Assembly (NCBI RefSeq): GCF_014851905.1 | Contig: NZ_JACVAQ010000001.1 | Coordinates: 744,001 to 808,000, forward strand | DNA length: 64,000 nt | Source: Pseudomonas sp. PDM14 | GTDB lineage: Bacteria; Pseudomonadota; Gammaproteobacteria; Pseudomonadales; Pseudomonadaceae | Direction: 5' to 3' | Part shown: positions 42,698-50,638 of the stretch, piece by piece | Numbering within the stretch: the stretch's first letter is position 1 | How the letters are laid out: each line of letters opens with the position of its first letter | Position numbers and translations under genes: made by a program | Notes under the pieces: model-generated | Databases searched by the model: none | Told to the model about the DNA's origin: nothing | The model's input: only the letters and a program-made list of their open reading frames with translations

Positions 42698-43444
42698 TTA
42701 AAGGGCGAAGCCGTGGTAGGCGGCATCGTTGGGATTCTGTGGCGCCGGGTAGGCCTTGCGGCTCGGCTTGAGGCCGAGGCTGAGCATCAGCTCGCAGAGC
42801 TTGTAGGCGACCTGGCCGGGGTTGATCACCGGAATCGGCAGGCGCTCGGCCAGGTAGGCGTGGGACTGGTGCATGGTGGTGGAGCCGAGCACGATCACGT
42901 CGGCGCCGTCTTCCTCCATCGCCCGCCGCGCTTCGGCTTCGAGCTTGGCGAAGACCACCTCTTCCTTGCCGGCGAGCAGTTCCTTGAGGTCGGGGCGGGT
43001 GTCTATCGAGCGCAGCGAGGCCACACGCGGCCACAGCTGGTATTCGGTGAGGGTCTTCTCGTAGAGCGGGAACCACTCGTCCCACATGGTGATGACGCTG
43101 AACTTCTTGCCCAGCATGCAGGCCATGTGGAACGCCGACATGCCCGGCGCCACCACCGGAATGTCCAGCCGCGAACGCAGCGCGGCCAGGCCCGAGTCGC
43201 TGACGGTGTCGATGCACACGGCGGCGTAGCCTTCCTCCTGGGCACGGATACCGGCCTGCACCACGGAGAAGTCCATCAGCAGCACGTCATAGGCGCTGTC
43301 GGCGAGCGACGCGCCTTTGGCGACCGGCACGAATTCGGGGTGAAAACCGGGAAGAATCAGATGATCCGGCAATTGCGAGGCCCGATTGTCGGCCCCAGCC
43401 TGGTCCATGGGGATGGGAATGATGACCTTGATACGCTGATCCAC
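42698..43444 (-). CDS. Asp/Glu/hydantoin racemase-fold enzyme lacking the second catalytic Cys
   Basis: This 248-residue protein has the pseudo-twofold Asp/Glu racemase fold. The first catalytic motif is present (YAAVCIDTVSDSGL, Cys77). The second reads VIVLGSTTMHQ with Ser188 where racemases and maleate isomerase carry Cys. A one-Cys active site is known from arylmalonate decarboxylase, although there the Cys is in the other half. So racemisation of a hydantoin is doubtful; isomerisation, decarboxylation or a one-base reaction is possible. Start is GTG with a strong AAGGAGG site. It is the first gene behind the second sigma-54-type promoter. Confidence 0.82.
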   Translation of the reverse strand: MDQRIKVIIPIPMDQAGADNRASQLPDHLILPGFHPEFVPVAKGASLADSAYDVLLMDFSVVQAGIRAQEEGYAAVCIDTVSDSGLAALRSRLDIPVVAPGMSAFHMACMLGKKFSVITMWDEWFPLYEKTLTEYQLWPRVASLRSIDTRPDLKELLAGKEEVVFAKLEAEARRAMEEDGADVIVLGSTTMHQSHAYLAERLPIPVINPGQVAYKLCELMLSLGLKPSRKAYPAPQNPNDAAYHGFAL

Positions 43445-43512
43445 GCGTGCCTCCTTGTTAAGGCCGTAGCAGGGAGTGCAGCGTGCTACGGCTTAGTTGT
43501 TTGCCTCCTCGT

Positions 43513-43528
43513 TGCAAACCCGCGGCCA
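43513..43528 (-). promoter_or_regulatory. Sigma-54-type (-24/-12) promoter of the oxidoreductase operon
   Basis: On the minus strand the bases read TGGCCGCGGGTTTGCA: GG and GC are 10 bases apart and the -12 half (TTTGCA) is a perfect match, while the -24 half (TGGCC) is slightly off consensus. Transcription would start near 43,500, about 55 bases before the GTG of the racemase-fold gene. The arrangement matches that at 37,565-37,580. Confidence 0.65.
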
Positions 43529-43613
43529 ACTCGGCAAAAACGCGCTATCTAACTGATTAATATGAAAAATTCCAGCAATGAAAAAACCTGACTGAACACC
43601 CAGGTCTCGCAAA

Positions 43614-43633
43614 GTGAAATGGCGGCGTTTCAT
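43614..43633. promoter_or_regulatory. Inverted repeat, candidate upstream activator site
   Basis: Arms TGAAA (43615-43619) and TTTCA (43628-43632) are separated by eight bases, 86 bases upstream of the -24 element. The arms match those of the repeat upstream of the other sigma-54-type promoter, although spacing differs by two bases. A further TTTC-N5-GAAA dyad overlaps on the right. The rest of 43,445-43,754 holds no gene. Confidence 0.45.
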
Positions 43634-43681
43634 TGCGAAATGCCCGTTACTTCACGTAGCCCTGCCCCGCAGGCTGCCAGG

Positions 43682-43720
43682 CAAAGAAAAGCCCCGACAC
43701 CTTCGCAGGCGGCGGGGCTT
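43682..43720 (-). terminator. Rho-independent terminator of the HPP gene
   Basis: On the minus strand AAGCCCCG (43713-43720) pairs with CGGGGCTT (43689-43696) around a 16-base loop, followed by TTTTC-TTT. It is 35 bases after the HPP stop. Confidence 0.8.
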
Positions 43721-43754
43721 GATCGAGTCGTGGCGGTGAAGAACCGCAGCGCCT

Positions 43755-44255
43755 CTACAGCCAGTACTTGGGGTAGCTCGCGCGGTGACGGGCGTTGTTG
43801 ATGCACCAGGCGACGGCAACGATCACGATCGAGCCGAGCAGCACGGGGGTGAACAGAAAGCTCAGCGGCGCGCCGGCGGCCAGCACCACCAGCGGATTCG
43901 CCCCGGCGGGCGCATGCAGCGTGCGCGTTTGCTGCATCGCCGCCAGCGCCAGCCCCACCGCCAGGGCGCCGGCCCACCAGCTGTTGCCCAGGGTGTTCAG
44001 CACGATCAGGCCGACCAGGGTAGAAACCAGGTGCCCGCCAATGATGCTGCGCGGCTGCGCCAGGGGCGAGTCCGGAACACCGAAGGCCAGCACGCAGCTG
44101 GCACCGAATGCCGCCATCAGCCAGGGCGTGCCGGATGCATGGCTGAGCCAGCCGGTCGCGCCAATGGCGATTACCGCACCCATGAACGAGATCAGGGTGA
44201 AACGCAGCGACGGCGCGGGCGGAGCACTGGATTTGAACAGGGAGCCGGTAGTCAT
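43755..44255 (-). CDS. HPP family integral membrane protein
   Basis: This 166-residue protein has four hydrophobic helices and the HPP-family core: LMAAFGASCVLAFGVPDSPLAQPRSIIGGHLVSTLVG and TRTLHAPAGANPLVVLAAG, where the His-Ala-Pro-Ala-Gly and Pro-Leu-Ala-Gln-Pro segments are the landmarks. Some HPP proteins carry nitrite across membranes in plastids and cyanobacteria; bacterial members are often uncharacterised. It is divergent from a TetR gene, with two shared palindromes between them, so that regulator probably represses it. A GGAGG site precedes the ATG. Confidence 0.9.
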   Translation of the reverse strand: MTTGSLFKSSAPPAPSLRFTLISFMGAVIAIGATGWLSHASGTPWLMAAFGASCVLAFGVPDSPLAQPRSIIGGHLVSTLVGLIVLNTLGNSWWAGALAVGLALAAMQQTRTLHAPAGANPLVVLAAGAPLSFLFTPVLLGSIVIVAVAWCINNARHRASYPKYWL

Positions 44256-44293
44256 GATGAACCCTCCAGGAGGTGGCGAAGTGGGCCGAAGGG

Positions 44294-44328
44294 TACCGAT
44301 CGGTATCGCACAATGTCAACCGATCGGT
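44294..44328. promoter_or_regulatory. Twin TetR operators in the HPP–tetR divergent promoter
   Basis: TACCGATCGGTA (44294-44305) and ACCGATCGGT (44319-44328) are perfect palindromes with centres 24 bases apart. The second touches a TATACA -10-like box for the tetR gene. On the minus strand a perfect TTGACA (44314-44319) lies between the palindromes and could be the -35 of the HPP promoter. The adjacent TetR protein is the obvious ligand, so it should repress both genes. Confidence 0.8.
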
Positions 44329-44363
44329 ATACACTCGCTGCATCGCTTCCCGAGGGCCCACCA

Positions 44364-44915
44364 ATGAGCACCGCCGAGACCATCACCACTGCGGCACTGA
44401 GCCTGTTCCACCGCCAGGGCTATCACGCATCCGGCGTGGAACAGCTGAGCCAGGTCGCCGGGGTCACCAAGAAGACCCTGTACCGCCACTTCCCGAGCAA
44501 GGAGCACCTGGTGGAAGCCGCGATGCAGCTTCGCGACGTGCAGTTCATGAACCAGATGAAGACGGCGGTCGAGGCCGTCGCCGCGCCCCGGCGGCCGCAG
44601 GCCTACCTCGACTTCATCGCCGCCTGGGCACGCCAGCCGGACTTCTGCGGCTGTGCGTTCATCAATGCCTCGGCCGAGTACAGCGCCCCGAACGACCCGC
44701 CTCACCTGCTGGCCAAGGCGCACAAGCAGAACGTCCTCGACTACCTGCAGACGCTCTGCAGCGAGGCCGGGCTGAAACAGCCCTCGGCGACGGCATTGCA
44801 GCTGTTCCTGATCGGCGAAGGGCTGATCGTGGCGTGCCAGGTGAACGGCACGTCCGATGCGCTGGTCGAGGCGGCCACCAGCCTGCTCACTGCGCTGACT
44901 CAGGCAAGCACCTGA
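44364..44915 (+). CDS. TetR-family repressor
   Basis: This 183-residue regulator has a TetR HTH at residues about 5-50 (ALSLFHRQGYHASGVEQLSQVAGVTKKTLYRHFPSKEHLVEAAM). The ligand domain has CGCAFINASAEY at 93-104, a segment seen in regulators of oxidoreductase and electrophile responses, with a Cys pair that might sense redox state. It is divergent from the HPP gene and lies 36 bases after the second palindromic operator. Start ATG 44364-44366. Confidence 0.92.
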   Translation: MSTAETITTAALSLFHRQGYHASGVEQLSQVAGVTKKTLYRHFPSKEHLVEAAMQLRDVQFMNQMKTAVEAVAAPRRPQAYLDFIAAWARQPDFCGCAFINASAEYSAPNDPPHLLAKAHKQNVLDYLQTLCSEAGLKQPSATALQLFLIGEGLIVACQVNGTSDALVEAATSLLTALTQAST

Positions 44916-44985
44916 GTTCCGCCACCGCGCGTGTACGGACGCGCCGGGCGCCCTTTTCAACCACTTTTCGACGCGGGTACTGACT

Positions 44986-45900
44986 GTGGACAGGTTCCAG
45001 GAAATGAAGGTGCTGCTGGCCGTCACCGAGGCAGAAAGCCTGGCCGGCGGCGCCAAGCTGATGGGCATGTCGCCCCCGAGCGCCACGCGCGCCATCGCCG
45101 CGCTGGAGCAGCGCCTCGGCACCCTGCTGCTGGCCCGCAGCACGCGCAGCCTGCGCCTCACCGAAGCCGGCCGGCGCTACGTGGAAGACTGCAAGCGCAT
45201 CCTGCTGGAGCTGGAGGAAGCGGAAGAGCTGGCCGCCGGCAGCAACCTGCGCGTGCGCGGCAACCTGACCGTTACCGCGCCGGTGATGTTCGGCGAGCTG
45301 TTCCTGATGCCGCTGATCACCGACTACCTCGCCGCGCACAGCGACGTCACCGTCAACGCGCTGCTGGTGGATCGGCTGGTCAGCCTGGTCGACGAGGGGG
45401 TGGATGTCGCCATCCGCATCGGCCATCTGCCCGAGGGGCCGTTTCACGCGCTGCGGGTTGGCGAGATCCGCCCGGTGATCTGCGCCGCGCCGGCGTTTCT
45501 CGACCGTGTGGGCCGACCGACACAGCCCGAGGACCTGCAGGGCGCTTCGATCGTCATGTCTTCCGCCAGCGCCCTGCTCACCACCTGGCAGTTCGAGGGT
45601 AGCGACGGCTCCGTCACCCTGACCCCGCAACCGCGCCTGGTGGTCAGCTCCAACCAGGCGGCGATCAATGCGGCGCGCATGGGCTGGGGATTCACCCGGG
45701 TGTTGTCCTACCAGGTCGCCGATGCGGTAGCCAGGGGCGAACTCGAGGTCGTGCTCAGCGCGTTCGCCACCCAGGCGTTGCCGATCCACGTGCTGTACCA
45801 GAGCGGCCGGCAGGCCTCGGCCAAGGTGCGCACCTTTGTCGATCACTGCTACGACCGCCTCGCGCAAGACCCTGCGCTGCGCCAGCTCGGAGCGATGTGA
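44986..45900 (+). CDS. LysR-family regulator (first of a tandem pair)
   Basis: This 304-residue LysR protein has a winged HTH (MDRFQEMKVLLAVTEAESLAGGAKLMGMSPPSATRAIAALEQRLGTLLLARSTRSLRLTEAG) and a type 2 periplasmic-binding-like effector domain with VDEGVDVAIRIGHLPEGPFHALRVGEIRPVICAAPAFL. The start is GTG at 44986-44988. It is followed 3 bases later by a related LysR gene in the same direction, which suggests duplication. Targets may be the glutathione transferase and fusion oxidoreductase genes downstream. Confidence 0.92.
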   Translation: MDRFQEMKVLLAVTEAESLAGGAKLMGMSPPSATRAIAALEQRLGTLLLARSTRSLRLTEAGRRYVEDCKRILLELEEAEELAAGSNLRVRGNLTVTAPVMFGELFLMPLITDYLAAHSDVTVNALLVDRLVSLVDEGVDVAIRIGHLPEGPFHALRVGEIRPVICAAPAFLDRVGRPTQPEDLQGASIVMSSASALLTTWQFEGSDGSVTLTPQPRLVVSSNQAAINAARMGWGFTRVLSYQVADAVARGELEVVLSAFATQALPIHVLYQSGRQASAKVRTFVDHCYDRLAQDPALRQLGAM

Positions 45901-45903
45901 GAC

Positions 45904-46806
45904 ATGAGCCGCTTCCACGAGATGCAGGTGTTCGAGGCGGTGGCGCAGACCGGTAGCCTGGCCGCCGCCGCGCGCCAGCTGGAGCTGGCCCCGGCCACCG
46001 TGGTGCGTGCGATCGCCGCCCTGGAAGCGCGCCTGGGCAGCGTTCTGCTGCTGCGCAGCCCGCGCGGCGTGAGCCTGAGCGCGGCGGGAGAACGCTTCGC
46101 CAGCAGTTGCCAGCTGATCCTCGAGGAAGTCGCCGAGGCGGAGCGCTCCGCCAGCGGTATCCACAGCCATCACGCCGGGCAACTGACGGTGTCGCTGCCG
46201 CTGCTGATGACACACCAGGTGTTCATGCCCATCGCCCTGGATTACCTAGAAGCCTTTCCCGACGTGCAGATGCGCACACGCACCCGTGAGGACATGCCCA
46301 AACTGCTGGAAGAAGGCATTGATGTGGCCTTCGTCGTCGGCCACCTGCCCGACTCCTCCGGCTTCGCCGTTTCGGTGGGCAGGGTCAAGCCAATGATCTG
46401 CGCCTCGCCCGCCTACCTCGCCCGCTGGGGCCGCCCCAGCAGCGCCGATGACCTCCGGGGCCATCGCACCCTGCTCGCCAGCTCTGCGGGCCTCGGCGTC
46501 GAATGGCGCTTCCACGGCGACTCGCCGACGCGCTCGCTGCGCACCACGCCGGTCCTCACCTGCACCACCCAGCAGGCGGCGATTCGCGCCGCCGTCGCCG
46601 GGCTCGGGCTGATCCGCTGCGTGAGCTACGAAGTCCACCAGGAGCTGCGAAGCGGGCTGCTCGAACCGGTGCTGCAGGACTGCGCCGCGCCGGAGCTGCC
46701 GGCCCAGCTCATCTACCGAGAAGGGCGCAAAGCCTGCGCACGCGTGCGCACCTTCATCGATTTCGCCGCGCCGCGCCTGCGCCTGCACCCGGCGCTGTGT
46801 GACTGA
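45904..46806 (+). CDS. LysR-family regulator (second of a tandem pair)
   Basis: This 300-residue LysR protein has HTH SRFHEMQVFEAVAQTGSLAAAARQLELAPATVVRAIAALEARLGSVLLLRSPRGVSLSAAG. Its effector domain echoes the preceding gene (LLEEGIDVAFVVGHLPDSSGFAVSVGRVKPMICASPAYL). The two proteins are collinear over their full length, so the pair is probably a local duplication that has diverged. The gene lies 145 bases before the glutathione transferase gene. Confidence 0.92.
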   Translation: MSRFHEMQVFEAVAQTGSLAAAARQLELAPATVVRAIAALEARLGSVLLLRSPRGVSLSAAGERFASSCQLILEEVAEAERSASGIHSHHAGQLTVSLPLLMTHQVFMPIALDYLEAFPDVQMRTRTREDMPKLLEEGIDVAFVVGHLPDSSGFAVSVGRVKPMICASPAYLARWGRPSSADDLRGHRTLLASSAGLGVEWRFHGDSPTRSLRTTPVLTCTTQQAAIRAAVAGLGLIRCVSYEVHQELRSGLLEPVLQDCAAPELPAQLIYREGRKACARVRTFIDFAAPRLRLHPALCD

Positions 46807-46951
46807 GCGCGGTCCTCGTCAGCTTTCTTGCAGAAACTGAAATTATGGATTGCCCGCTGTGGCGATTCTGCTGCAACGCATCCGGGCGCAGCATGCCCTC
46901 CATCAGCGCGACAACCGACGCTGCCATTCACCTGCTGCGGAGACCCCGACC

Positions 46952-47578
46952 ATGACCCAAGCCGCCATCAAACTGTACCGTCACCCGCTTTCCGGCCACG
47001 CCCACCGCGTCGAGCTGCTGCTCTCGCTGCTCAAGCTGCCGACCGAACTGATGTTCGTCGACCTGGCCAACGGCGAACACAAGAAGCCGGAATTCCTCGC
47101 CATCAACGCCTTCGGCCAGGTGCCGGTGATCGATGACAACGGCACCCGCCTCGCCGACTCCAACGCCATCCTGGTGTACCTGGCGCAGAAGTACGGCAGC
47201 GGCAGCTGGAAGGCCCAGGACCCGCTCACCGCAGCACGCATTCAGCGCTGGTTGTCGGTAGCCGCCGGCCAGGTGGCCTACGGCCCGGCAGCGGCCCGCC
47301 TGATCACCGTGTTCGGCGCCTCGTTCAATGCCGAGGAAGTGATCAACCGTGCCCATGCCCTGCTCAAGGTGATGGACGCCGAACTGGCCGACAGCCCGTT
47401 CCTGGCCGGCACCGAACCGACCATCGCCGATGTGGCCAATTGCGCCTACATCGCCCACGCTCCTGAAGGCAACGTGTCGCTGGAGGCCTACCCGAACGTG
47501 CGAGCCTGGCTGCAACGCATCGAAGCCCTGCCCGGCTTCGTGCCCATGCAACGCACTGCCATCGGCCTGGCCAGCTAA
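46952..47578 (+). CDS. Glutathione S-transferase
   Basis: This 208-residue cytosolic GST has an N-terminal thioredoxin-like domain ([25 protein letters not shown], with [32 protein letters not shown] around the conserved cis-Pro and Glu/Asp-Ser motif) and an all-helical C-terminal domain ([24 protein letters not shown]). The Ser in the PLSGHAHRV segment is the likely catalytic residue. It probably conjugates or reduces electrophiles. A terminator-like hairpin separates it from the fusion oxidoreductase gene that follows. Confidence 0.92.
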   Translation: MTQAAIKLYRHPLSGHAHRVELLLSLLKLPTELMFVDLANGEHKKPEFLAINAFGQVPVIDDNGTRLADSNAILVYLAQKYGSGSWKAQDPLTAARIQRWLSVAAGQVAYGPAAARLITVFGASFNAEEVINRAHALLKVMDAELADSPFLAGTEPTIADVANCAYIAHAPEGNVSLEAYPNVRAWLQRIEALPGFVPMQRTAIGLAS

Positions 47579-47588
47579 GTACGGCCCC

Positions 47589-47617
47589 GGCTGCCGGCCA
47601 CCCCGGCAGCCCCTTTT
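47589..47617 (+). terminator. Hairpin terminator or attenuator between GST and fusion oxidoreductase genes
   Basis: GGCTGCCGG (47589-47597) pairs with CCGGCAGCC (47603-47611) and is followed by CC and four T residues. The short T-run suggests partial termination. Confidence 0.6.
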
Positions 47618-47632
47618 CAAGGAGCATCTGCC

Positions 47633-49693
47633 ATGGACCATCTGCCCGAAACCCGCAAGAAATCGCCCTGGCATGCCGGCGAGAAAAAATTGCAGGAACA
47701 CTTCCACGCCGCCGAGCGCATGGAAGAACTCGGCCAGCGGGTGATCCGTGACTACATGCCCGACCAGCACCGCGAGTTCTACCACCAGTTGCCGTTCATG
47801 GTGGTCGGCGCCGTCGATGCTGAAAACCGCCCCTGGGCCACCCTGCTGGAAGGGCCAGAAGGTTTCGTCACCTCGGCCGATCCATACCACCTGCTGCTCG
47901 ACACCCTGCCCGACCCGCAAGACCCGGCCACGCCCGGCCTGCAGGCCGGCCATGCCATCGGCATGCTCGGCATCGAGCTGCACACCCGCCGCCGTAACCG
48001 CATGAACGGGGTGATTCAGAGCACCTCGAAAGGTGGCCTGGAAGTGGCGGTCGAGCAGTCCTATGGCAACTGCCCCAAGTACATTCAGGAACGTATCTAC
48101 ACCCTGCTGCCGGAGCCACAAAACGGCAAGCCGGCGCGCCAGGATTTCACCGCACTGAATGAGCAAACCACGGCGTGGATACGCGGCGCCGACACGTTTT
48201 TCATCGCCAGCTTTGTCGACCACGATGCCGACACCCGCTCGGTGGATGTGTCCCATCGCGGCGGCCGCGCCGGCTTCATCAAGGTGGAAGGCAATCGCCT
48301 GACCATCCCCGACTACGCCGGCAATCTGTTCTTCAACACCCTGGGCAACCTGCAAACAAACCCGGTGGCCGGCCTGCTGTTTGTCGACTTCACCACCGGC
48401 GACATGCTGCAACTGTTCGGCCGCACCGAGCTGCTGCTCGATAGCCCGCTGATCAAGGCCTTCGAGGGCGCCGAGCGGCTATGGACCGTCGAGGTCGAGC
48501 AGGTGGTGTTGCGCCCGGCGGCGCTGAATATCCGCTGGCTGTTCAGCGACTACGCGCCCACCAGCCTGGCCACCGGCACCTGGGCGGAAACCGACGCGCG
48601 CCTGCAGCAGGTCGAGCAGCGCAAGCAATGGCAGCAATGGCGCGTGGCGCGGGTGGAACAGGAAAGCAGCGATATCCGCTCGTTCTATCTCACTCCCGAC
48701 GATGAGGCCGTGGTGCCCTTCTCGCCCGGCCAGCATTTGCCGGTACGCATTCTCGCTGCCGGTGATGAAGCGTTGGTGCGTACCTATACCGTGTCCAGCG
48801 CGCCGTCCGACGGGCATATCCGCATCAGCGTAAAACGCCAGGGCAAGGCCTCGTTTCATCTGCACGACCACATTCAGGTCGGCGAGGTGCTGGAGGTGCG
48901 CGCGCCGGTGGGCAGTTTTACCCTCACCGACAGCGCCACGCGGCCGGTGGTGTTGCTCGGTGCCGGCGTGGGTATCACGCCGATGATCTCCATGGCCCGC
49001 GAGCTGGTGGCGCAGAACATTGCCCAGCAGACGGTGCGGCCGATCCATCTGTTCCAGAGCGCACGCACCCTGGCCGACCTGCCGTTTCAGCAGGAACTGC
49101 GCGAGCTGATGGAGCGCTCGGCCGGCTCTCTGAAGGTGCATCGCACCCTGAGCAATCCCGAGACCGAGGCGCGCCTGGAGCACGATTATCAGGTGGCTGG
49201 GCGTCTGGACTTTACCCAGGTCAAAGCACGTCTGCCGCTGGATGACTACGACTTCTACCTGTGCGGCCCGGGCGGTTTTCTGCAGGCCATGTACGACGGT
49301 CTGCGCGGCGTGAATATCGCCGACCAGCGCATCCACGCCGAAGCCTTTGGCCCCTCGGCCCTGACCCGCACCGCCAGCGAAGCGCCACCCAGCTTGGAGC
49401 AACCGCCCGCCGCCGAAGGGCCGGTGCCGGTGTACTTCAATGCCTCGGGCAGCGAAGCGCGCTGGAAGCCCGGTGCCGGCAGCCTGCTGGAACTGGCCGA
49501 AAGCAAAGGCCTGAGCCCGGAGTTCAGTTGCCGTGGCGGCTCCTGTGGCACCTGCGCCACCAAGCTGCTGAGCGGCGCCGTGCACTACAGCAACCCACCT
49601 GCGCAGTTGCCGGGCGACGACAAGGTGCTGATCTGCTGCGCCATCCCCGCGCAAACCGACGGCAGCACTCAACCCCTGGTCCTGGATCTCTAA
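47633..49693 (+). CDS. PNPOx-like / ferredoxin reductase / 2Fe-2S ferredoxin fusion oxidoreductase
   Basis: This 686-residue protein fuses three modules. Residues about 45-300 are a pyridoxamine-phosphate-oxidase-like flavin barrel (VVGAVDAENRPWATLLEG, ADTFFIASF, GNLFFNTLGNLQTNP). Residues about 335-575 are a ferredoxin-NADP reductase with RTYTVSSA (383-390), GAGVGITPM (443-451) and CGPGGF (544-549). Residues about 597-686 are a plant-type 2Fe-2S ferredoxin with CRGGSCGTC (Cys633, 638, 641) and a last Cys near 668. NAD(P)H electrons would pass through FAD and iron-sulfur centre to the barrel. The reductase-ferredoxin half resembles flavohaemoprotein or oxygenase reductases. AAGGAG precedes the ATG. 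Confidence 0.9.
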   Translation: MDHLPETRKKSPWHAGEKKLQEHFHAAERMEELGQRVIRDYMPDQHREFYHQLPFMVVGAVDAENRPWATLLEGPEGFVTSADPYHLLLDTLPDPQDPATPGLQAGHAIGMLGIELHTRRRNRMNGVIQSTSKGGLEVAVEQSYGNCPKYIQERIYTLLPEPQNGKPARQDFTALNEQTTAWIRGADTFFIASFVDHDADTRSVDVSHRGGRAGFIKVEGNRLTIPDYAGNLFFNTLGNLQTNPVAGLLFVDFTTGDMLQLFGRTELLLDSPLIKAFEGAERLWTVEVEQVVLRPAALNIRWLFSDYAPTSLATGTWAETDARLQQVEQRKQWQQWRVARVEQESSDIRSFYLTPDDEAVVPFSPGQHLPVRILAAGDEALVRTYTVSSAPSDGHIRISVKRQGKASFHLHDHIQVGEVLEVRAPVGSFTLTDSATRPVVLLGAGVGITPMISMARELVAQNIAQQTVRPIHLFQSARTLADLPFQQELRELMERSAGSLKVHRTLSNPETEARLEHDYQVAGRLDFTQVKARLPLDDYDFYLCGPGGFLQAMYDGLRGVNIADQRIHAEAFGPSALTRTASEAPPSLEQPPAAEGPVPVYFNASGSEARWKPGAGSLLELAESKGLSPEFSCRGGSCGTCATKLLSGAVHYSNPPAQLPGDDKVLICCAIPAQTDGSTQPLVLDL

Positions 49694-49707
49694 CGAGGAG
49701 GTGCGAC

Positions 49708-49920
49708 ATGAACAGCAACGCCTACAGCCGTTCGATTCCACTGTGGAAAGGTGTCGACAGCCTCGACACCTCGCCACAGTCGCTCAGCGTCGTGGAAGTG
49801 GAAGGCAGTTACCTGCTGCCGCAGTGGCTGGCCGCTAACGAGGTCCAGGCAGGGTGCGCCGCGCGCACCAGCACCCGCACCGTCAACACGCCACCGCCAC
49901 TCGCCTCTATCGCCCTCTAG
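49708..49920 (+). CDS. Small hypothetical protein
   Basis: This 70-residue open frame begins 14 bases after the fusion oxidoreductase stop with an excellent GAGGAGG ribosome site, and ends 11 bases before the DUF1348 gene, which itself has GGAG upstream. The spacing and ribosome site argue that it is translated. It has no hydrophobic helix and no family that I recognise; the middle reads [27 protein letters not shown]. It may be an accessory of the oxidoreductase. Confidence 0.6.
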   Translation: MNSNAYSRSIPLWKGVDSLDTSPQSLSVVEVEGSYLLPQWLAANEVQAGCAARTSTRTVNTPPPLASIAL

Positions 49921-49931
49921 GAGCACGCGCC

Positions 49932-50402
49932 ATGTCCGAGATTCGCCAACCGGTTCCGCCCTTCACCCGCGAGACCGCGATCCTCAAGGTGCGCCTGGCC
50001 GAAGACGGCTGGAACAGCCGCGATGCCGGCAAGGTCGCCCTCGCCTACACCCCCGATACGCGCTGGCGCAACCGCGCCGAATTCGCCAGCAGCCGCGCGG
50101 AGGCCGAAGCCTTTCTGCGGCGTAAATGGAACAAGGAACTGGAGTACCGGCTGATCAAGGAGCTCTGGGCCTTCACCGACAACCGCATCGCCGTGCGCTA
50201 CGCCTACGAATGGCACGACGACTCCGGCAACTGGTTCCGCTCCTACGGCAACGAGAACTGGGAGTTCGCCGACAACGGCCTGATGGCCCACCGCTTTGCC
50301 TGCATCAACGACCTGCCCATCAGCGAGGCAGAACGCAAATTCCGCTGGCCACTCGGGCGCCGCCCGGATGACCATCCGGGGCTGTCAGACCTGGGCCTGT
50401 AG
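49932..50402 (+). CDS. DUF1348 (NTF2-like) family protein
   Basis: This 156-residue protein is a clear DUF1348 member: [41 protein letters not shown], then [52 protein letters not shown]. The fold is NTF2-like and the function is not established. It often occurs beside regulators and oxidoreductases. It is third in a row with the fusion oxidoreductase and the 70-residue protein. Confidence 0.92.
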   Translation: MSEIRQPVPPFTRETAILKVRLAEDGWNSRDAGKVALAYTPDTRWRNRAEFASSRAEAEAFLRRKWNKELEYRLIKELWAFTDNRIAVRYAYEWHDDSGNWFRSYGNENWEFADNGLMAHRFACINDLPISEAERKFRWPLGRRPDDHPGLSDLGL

Positions 50403-50560
50403 CGTCACGCGGCCAATCGGCTTGCACGCCCCTTCCTCTCTGCCGTTGCCCTATGGCGGAGAGGTCGAAGCAGCTGATTTTTCGGGCGTTCCAGGCTTGC
50501 TGGCTGTACAAGAACGATCCCTGCCGGGCCGGCATATCGCATCTTGCCCAATACCCTCCA

Positions 50561-50574
50561 AATGAGAATCACTT
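50561..50574. promoter_or_regulatory. Possible Fur-box-like element
   Basis: AATGAGAATCACTT matches about 11 of 14 positions of the Fur-box core AATGATAATCATTA. It lies 65 bases before the nitronate monooxygenase ATG. A TTGACC follows at once. A chance match is quite possible. Confidence 0.25.
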
Positions 50575-50638
50575 GACCTCTTCTGTCCGGCCCGCGAGTC
50601 TGCGCGTTGCGTTTCGCTTCCCTAACAGAGGAGTTCAC

